From assembly GCF_001311845.1 (NCBI RefSeq), contig NZ_BBCC01000022.1, positions 1-54,153 of the forward strand: a DNA stretch of 54,153 nt, read 5' to 3'. Of this stretch, positions 50,880 to 54,153 are shown in pieces. Within the stretch, counting starts at the first letter, position 1. The number at the start of each line of letters is the position of its first letter. Origin of the DNA: Desulfosarcina cetonica JCM 12296 (lineage in GTDB: Bacteria > Desulfobacterota > Desulfobacteria > Desulfobacterales > Desulfosarcinaceae). Below the pieces are notes generated by a model, which was given only the letters and a program-made list of their open reading frames with translations, made no database searches and was not told the DNA's origin. A program made the translations under genes and the position numbers.

Positions 50880-51185
50880 TTATGCAACCAACGGGGGATC
50901 CGGCAGCCCGCAGCGGCAGCCATCAAAGGCGTGAATCCGGCAGGGCAGCGATGCCTGCAGGTGAAGGACACCCTCTGCGGTAACGGTCAGCCGGGTTCCC
51001 GATGAATTCAGGCTGATCAGCCGGTTGGCGACCATCCCGTCGATGATGGTGCGGATATCATCCTGGGGAATGTCGGCGAACGCATGCACGACGGATTCAT
51101 ACAGGCCGGTGCCGGCCGGATCCCGATGAAGATCGGTTTGACACAAAAAATAGAGAATACTGATTTCCAGGTTCATGATTTCCAT
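50880..51185 (-). CDS. Hypothetical small protein, possibly winged-helix
   Basis: 101 residues (98 if the second methionine at 51176 is used). It begins MEIMNLEISILYFLCQTD and continues with IRTIIDGMVANRLISLNSSG and TRLTVTAEGVLHLQ, a helix-helix-wing pattern common in winged-helix modules. It ends with RIHAFDGCRCGLPDPP. No signal peptide or membrane helix. An AAAGGGA stretch lies about 11 bases before 51185. It sits between an Fe-S protein gene and a sigma-54 activator on the same strand. Function unknown. Confidence 0.5.
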   Translation of the reverse strand: MEIMNLEISILYFLCQTDLHRDPAGTGLYESVVHAFADIPQDDIRTIIDGMVANRLISLNSSGTRLTVTAEGVLHLQASLPCRIHAFDGCRCGLPDPPLVA

Positions 51186-51349
51186 TTATTGGTGTCCCTT
51201 TCTCAGGGGGCGATGACTATTGGTGAAACAAGGATCAAGCCAAGTTTTGAAGGCGGGATAATATGCTTAGATCATATTGAATTCGAATAATCTTGGCCCG
51301 CTGCCGGGGGCTCAAGGAATTGGGCTGCTCAAAATATTGAGGCCATCCG

Positions 51350-52657
51350 TCAGGATTTTGGGGGACAGCGGAGGCCGGGGTTGCAGGGTTTGATGATCCG
51401 CATGCGCTTCATGCGTTCGATCAGGGTCGTCGGTTTGATGCCCAGCAGCCTGGCGGCCCCGTCATGGCCGTACAGCTTCCATCGGCAGCGTTGCAGGGCA
51501 TTGATCGTATTGTGGCGCTCGAACTGCTTCAGTTCGGTTTCGCTGAGTACCGTTCCATCGATGGCCGTCTTTTGTGTGGCCGCCGCTGGTGTGGCGGAGG
51601 CGGGGGGGCCGCCGCCGATGATCGGCGCAAAATGGAGGTCGTTCGTGTTGCTGAGGATCATGGCCCGTTCGATGGCGTTTTCCAGTTCCCGCACGTTGCC
51701 CGGCCAATCATAGGCTTGTAGATCGATAATGTTGGCCTGGGTCAACCGGGGGCAGGGCCGATGGAGGGTTTTGGCGATCTTCCCGGCGAAATGCCGGGTC
51801 AAGAGCGGGATATCGGTTGGCCGCTGCCTGAGTGGTGCCACCTGAATGGGGAATACATTCAAACGGTAGAACAGATCGTCGCGGAACCGCCTGGCATTGA
51901 CCTCGGCCGGAAGATCCTTGTTGGTCGCGGCGATGATACGCACGTTCACCTTGCGGGTGTAGTCTTCGCCGAGCCGCTCGTATTCCCCTTCCTGAAGTAC
52001 GCGCAGCAGTTTGCTTTGCAGGTCCAGGGGGATTTCACCCACTTCGTCCAGGAAGATGGTGCCCCCGTCGGCAGCCTCGAAACGACCGATGCGGTCCTTG
52101 ACCGCCCCGGTGAAGGCGCCCTTGATGTGGCCGAAGAATTCGCTTTCGTAAAGGTCCTTGGGGATGGTGGCGCAATTGACCTTGATCAGGGGCTTGTCGC
52201 TGCGGCGACTGCGTTTGTGAATCTCACGCGCCACAAGCTCCTTGCCGGTACCGGACTCGCCGTGGATCAGGACCGTGGCATCGGTGGGGGCCACCTGCGC
52301 GATCTGGGTGACCACCGCTTTGATTGCCTGGCTTTCTCCGATGATGGCGCCATAGGTCTGGGAGTCGGCCAGCTCTTGTTTGAGAATAACATTTTCCGCG
52401 TGCAGGCGATCCTTGAGCAACCGGATCTCCCGGGTTCGCTCGGCAACCAGGCGCTCCAGGTCGGCATTGGTTTTCTGAATGGCGGCTTCGGCGGTTTTCC
52501 GCCGGGCCACCTCGGCAGCCAGATCCTGGTTGGCGGTTTCCAGGGAACGCACATACGCGGCGCATTGGCTTTCCAGAAGCTGGCATTTCTCTGTCAGAAG
52601 GTCTATTTCGGGCGGTGGCGGGGTATCGACCATGGGGGCTCCATCCGCTTGCTTCAT
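51350..52657 (-). CDS. Sigma-54-dependent transcriptional activator
   Basis: 435 residues. Instead of a receiver, GAF or PAS domain, the N-terminal 100 residues form a coiled coil ([20 protein letters not shown]). The AAA+ domain has Walker A GESGTGKE (about residue 133), the sigma-54 contact GAFTGA (about 183), Walker [12 protein letters not shown], and arginine-finger region [14 protein letters not shown]. The C-terminal Fis-type helix-turn-helix reads [20 protein letters not shown], as in FhlA/NtrC relatives. It activates sigma-54 promoters. Without a sensor domain, activity is likely set by an interacting protein. It is transcribed away from the nuo operon; its target is unknown. Intact. 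Confidence 0.92.
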   Translation of the reverse strand: MKQADGAPMVDTPPPPEIDLLTEKCQLLESQCAAYVRSLETANQDLAAEVARRKTAEAAIQKTNADLERLVAERTREIRLLKDRLHAENVILKQELADSQTYGAIIGESQAIKAVVTQIAQVAPTDATVLIHGESGTGKELVAREIHKRSRRSDKPLIKVNCATIPKDLYESEFFGHIKGAFTGAVKDRIGRFEAADGGTIFLDEVGEIPLDLQSKLLRVLQEGEYERLGEDYTRKVNVRIIAATNKDLPAEVNARRFRDDLFYRLNVFPIQVAPLRQRPTDIPLLTRHFAGKIAKTLHRPCPRLTQANIIDLQAYDWPGNVRELENAIERAMILSNTNDLHFAPIIGGGPPASATPAAATQKTAIDGTVLSETELKQFERHNTINALQRCRWKLYGHDGAARLLGIKPTTLIERMKRMRIIKPCNPGLRCPPKS

Positions 52658-52789
52658 TTGACGATATTGACTGTGTCAGCCTGCCACACCCGTTATGGGT
52701 GGGCCTTTTTCAGATAAACCAAATTAGTACCGATTCGGGATAATACAACATGGCAGGGCGGCTGTCGGACTCATCCGCCAACCGATAAT

Positions 52790-52940
52790 GACGGATTCGT
52801 AAAGAGCCCGATATCGGCGTTACGCGTATCCTTCGTCACTGCGGCGTACGCAAAAGTACGCCTCATTCCTCAGGCTTCGCAAGCCTTGATCTCGGGCTCT
52901 TTACGAATCCGTCGAAAATGCGACTTTTTACGAGTTCATC
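52790..52940. mobile_element. 151-bp foldback element, copy C
   Basis: Third full copy of the 150-bp family, more diverged (for example AAAGAGCCC for AAAAAGCCC, with the matching change GGGCTCTTT in the inner arm, which preserves pairing). Flanks are GATAAT (52784-52789) and AATAAT (52941-52946), a 6-bp duplication with one mismatch. It lies between the sigma-54 activator and the nuo promoter region. The compensatory change suggests that the folded form matters. Confidence 0.85.
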
Positions 52941-53029
52941 AATAATGGGTGCGTATCCACGTTTTCCCAAGGTCACCCGCTGGGGGGTAAATTCGCATTG
53001 CGGCGGTCCCGGCCGATGCACATGGTGCC

Positions 53030-53059
53030 TTGACAAAACCCCATCGCGCCGTTTAATAT
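53030..53059 (+). promoter_or_regulatory. Predicted promoter of the nuo operon
   Basis: TTGACA at 53030-53035 and TAATAT at 53054-53059 are separated by 18 bases, about 95 bases before the nuoA start. It is a plausible sigma-70-type promoter by pattern only. No sigma-54-type GG/GC pair was seen nearby, despite the divergent activator gene. Confidence 0.4.
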
Positions 53060-53154
53060 TCTCACCACTGGCAACCCGATCCACCGTGGCCTTTGATCTC
53101 TCCACCACATCCGTCGACCCATCCATCCGCCCGTGACGCGCAAAGGTGAATTGA

Positions 53155-53558
53155 ATGCAGCCTGTTGATATGCACGGCCTATTATCTCCCTGGCAACCCG
53201 GCATGTTCAGCCTGATCCTTTACGGAGTGGTCGTGATCGGCCTGACCGGCGTGCTGCTTTTTCTCTCTCACTGGCTGGGCGACCACCGGCCGGACCCCGA
53301 GAAATTGCGGGTCTACGAAAGCGGCATCATCCCCACCGGCGAGGCGCGCCTGCGCTATCCGGTACCCTTTTTTATGGTGGCGATTTTTTCCTGCTCTTCG
53401 ATGTGGAAGGCGCCTACATCTTCTCATGGGCCGTGGCCGGCCGTCCCCTGGGCTGGCTCGGCTGGTTCCAGATTCAGTATTTCATCCTCGTCCTGCTGGC
53501 CGGTCTGGCCTATGTTTGGTTGAAAGGAGGCCTTGAATGGGGCTCGCACCCCAACTGA
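53155..53558 (+). CDS. nuoA: NADH-quinone oxidoreductase subunit A, frameshifted
   Basis: About 134 residues when repaired. Three membrane helices ([18 protein letters not shown], then the [21 protein letters not shown] region, then [15 protein letters not shown]) with the conserved [17 protein letters not shown] loop and the FDVE motif of complex I NuoA. The frame breaks at six T, 53384-53389: seven restore [23 protein letters not shown] precedes the ATG. The stop overlaps nuoB by 22 bases, so the two are translated together. First gene of a complex I operon that continues past the window. Confidence 0.9.
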
Positions 53559-54153
53559 CAGCGGACACGGCGCTGGCCGGTGCGGACATCGTTCTTAACT
53601 GGGCGCGCAAAAACAGCCTGTGGCCGATGTTCTTCGGCCTGTCATGCTGTTTCGTGGAGGAGTCTACTGTTTTCACCGCTCGCTACGACATCGCCCGCTT
53701 TGGCGCCGAGGTGTTGCGCGCGTCGCCCCGCCAGGCCGATCTGCTGATCATCTCCGGAACGGTTTTCAAGAAGATCGCGCCGGTGGTGCTAAGGTTGTAC
53801 GAGCAGATGGCCGAACCCAAGTGGGTGATCTCCATGGGCTCATGTTCCAACACCGGCGGCATGTACGATGCCTACAGCGTGGTCCAGGGGGTCAATCAGA
53901 TCCTGCCGGTGGACCTTTATATTCCCGGATGCCCGCCACGGCCCGAGGCGGTGCTGGCCGGCCTGGTCAAGCTGCAGGAGAAAATCCTGGAGGAGAAGCC
54001 GGCCCGGCCGGTGTTTCATCTGGGGGGCGGCAGTCAGGGTACCGATCAGCCGATATTGGTGGACGGCATCACCAAAAGCCGCGACCCGCGTGGACCGGGC
54101 ATGAACGGCACGGCCATCCGGGGCCGTTCGGCGACCCCGCCGGTGTTTTTCGA
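53537..54153 (+). CDS. nuoB: NADH-quinone oxidoreductase subunit B, 3' end beyond window
   Basis: At least 205 residues, open at the right edge. It carries the [4Fe-4S] cluster N2 ligands: the vicinal pair in [11 protein letters not shown] (about residues 37-38), [17 protein letters not shown] (about 103) and [16 protein letters not shown] (about 133). [20 protein letters not shown] is also characteristic. N2 passes electrons to quinone at the junction of the peripheral and membrane arms. The ATG at 53537 has AAGGAGG about 6 bases upstream, inside nuoA. A tail of at least 50 residues follows the conserved core; whether this is a NuoB extension or fusion to NuoC cannot be seen here. Confidence 0.92.
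   Translation, partial: MGLAPQLTADTALAGADIVLNWARKNSLWPMFFGLSCCFVEESTVFTARYDIARFGAEVLRASPRQADLLIISGTVFKKIAPVVLRLYEQMAEPKWVISMGSCSNTGGMYDAYSVVQGVNQILPVDLYIPGCPPRPEAVLAGLVKLQEKILEEKPARPVFHLGGGSQGTDQPILVDGITKSRDPRGPGMNGTAIRGRSATPPVFF

Overview
This window looks like a chromosomal segment of a G+C-rich, anaerobic, Gram-negative bacterium, most likely a sulfate-reducer-like member of the Desulfobacterota (inferred from gene content and protein style, not from a marker gene). Pointers are the DUF362 and other 4Fe-4S proteins, a five-domain S1 protein next to thioredoxin reductase, AsmA-like DUF748, a dCache HD-GYP protein, three outer-membrane/periplasmic/inner-membrane pump systems or parts of them, a sigma-54 activator and a nuo operon starting at the right edge.

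Layout. 0-12.2 kb is core-like: small heat-shock protein, S1 protein, TrxB, AI-2E-type permease, cyclic-nucleotide-binding protein, DUF6122 and DUF362 proteins, a CxxC zinc/iron-chelating protein, a class-V aminotransferase and a giant DUF748 protein. 12.3-15.6 kb holds an anti-sigma / periplasmic sensor / ECF sigma operon and a chemoreceptor. 15.7-20.5 kb is an unusual minus-strand cluster: a secreted trypsin-ankyrin protein, a two-membrane-segment partner and a secreted protein of unknown family. 20.8-25.5 kb has a three-domain rhodanese with a membrane partner, and an HD-GYP c-di-GMP phosphodiesterase. 25.7-31.6 kb is a complete RND tripartite efflux operon. 32.6-44.6 kb is an accessory island with lower G+C by eye, gene wreckage, small orphan genes, a deaminase-fold protein paired with a secreted transglutaminase-like protein, a membrane-anchored histidine phosphatase, and a likely immune operon (duplicated-domain protein, TIR-STAND-WD40 protein, DUF397 protein). 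It ends in a decayed integron-type integrase interrupted by a small foldback element. 44.6-49.4 kb is a MacA-MacB-TolC type operon. 49.4-54.1 kb has an Fe-S protein, a sigma-54 activator and nuoAB.

Two families of short foldback elements are dispersed here: a 150-bp family with 6-bp target duplications (three copies and one half copy) and a 158-bp family (two copies). A third, 66-bp repeat forms the leader of both efflux operons.

A pervasive feature is the single-nucleotide frameshift: at least 19 positions break otherwise normal proteins, mostly in short homopolymers. I read nearly all of these as sequencing/consensus errors and give whole-gene spans, naming each break. Protein functions are assigned by eye from motifs; no database search was possible.
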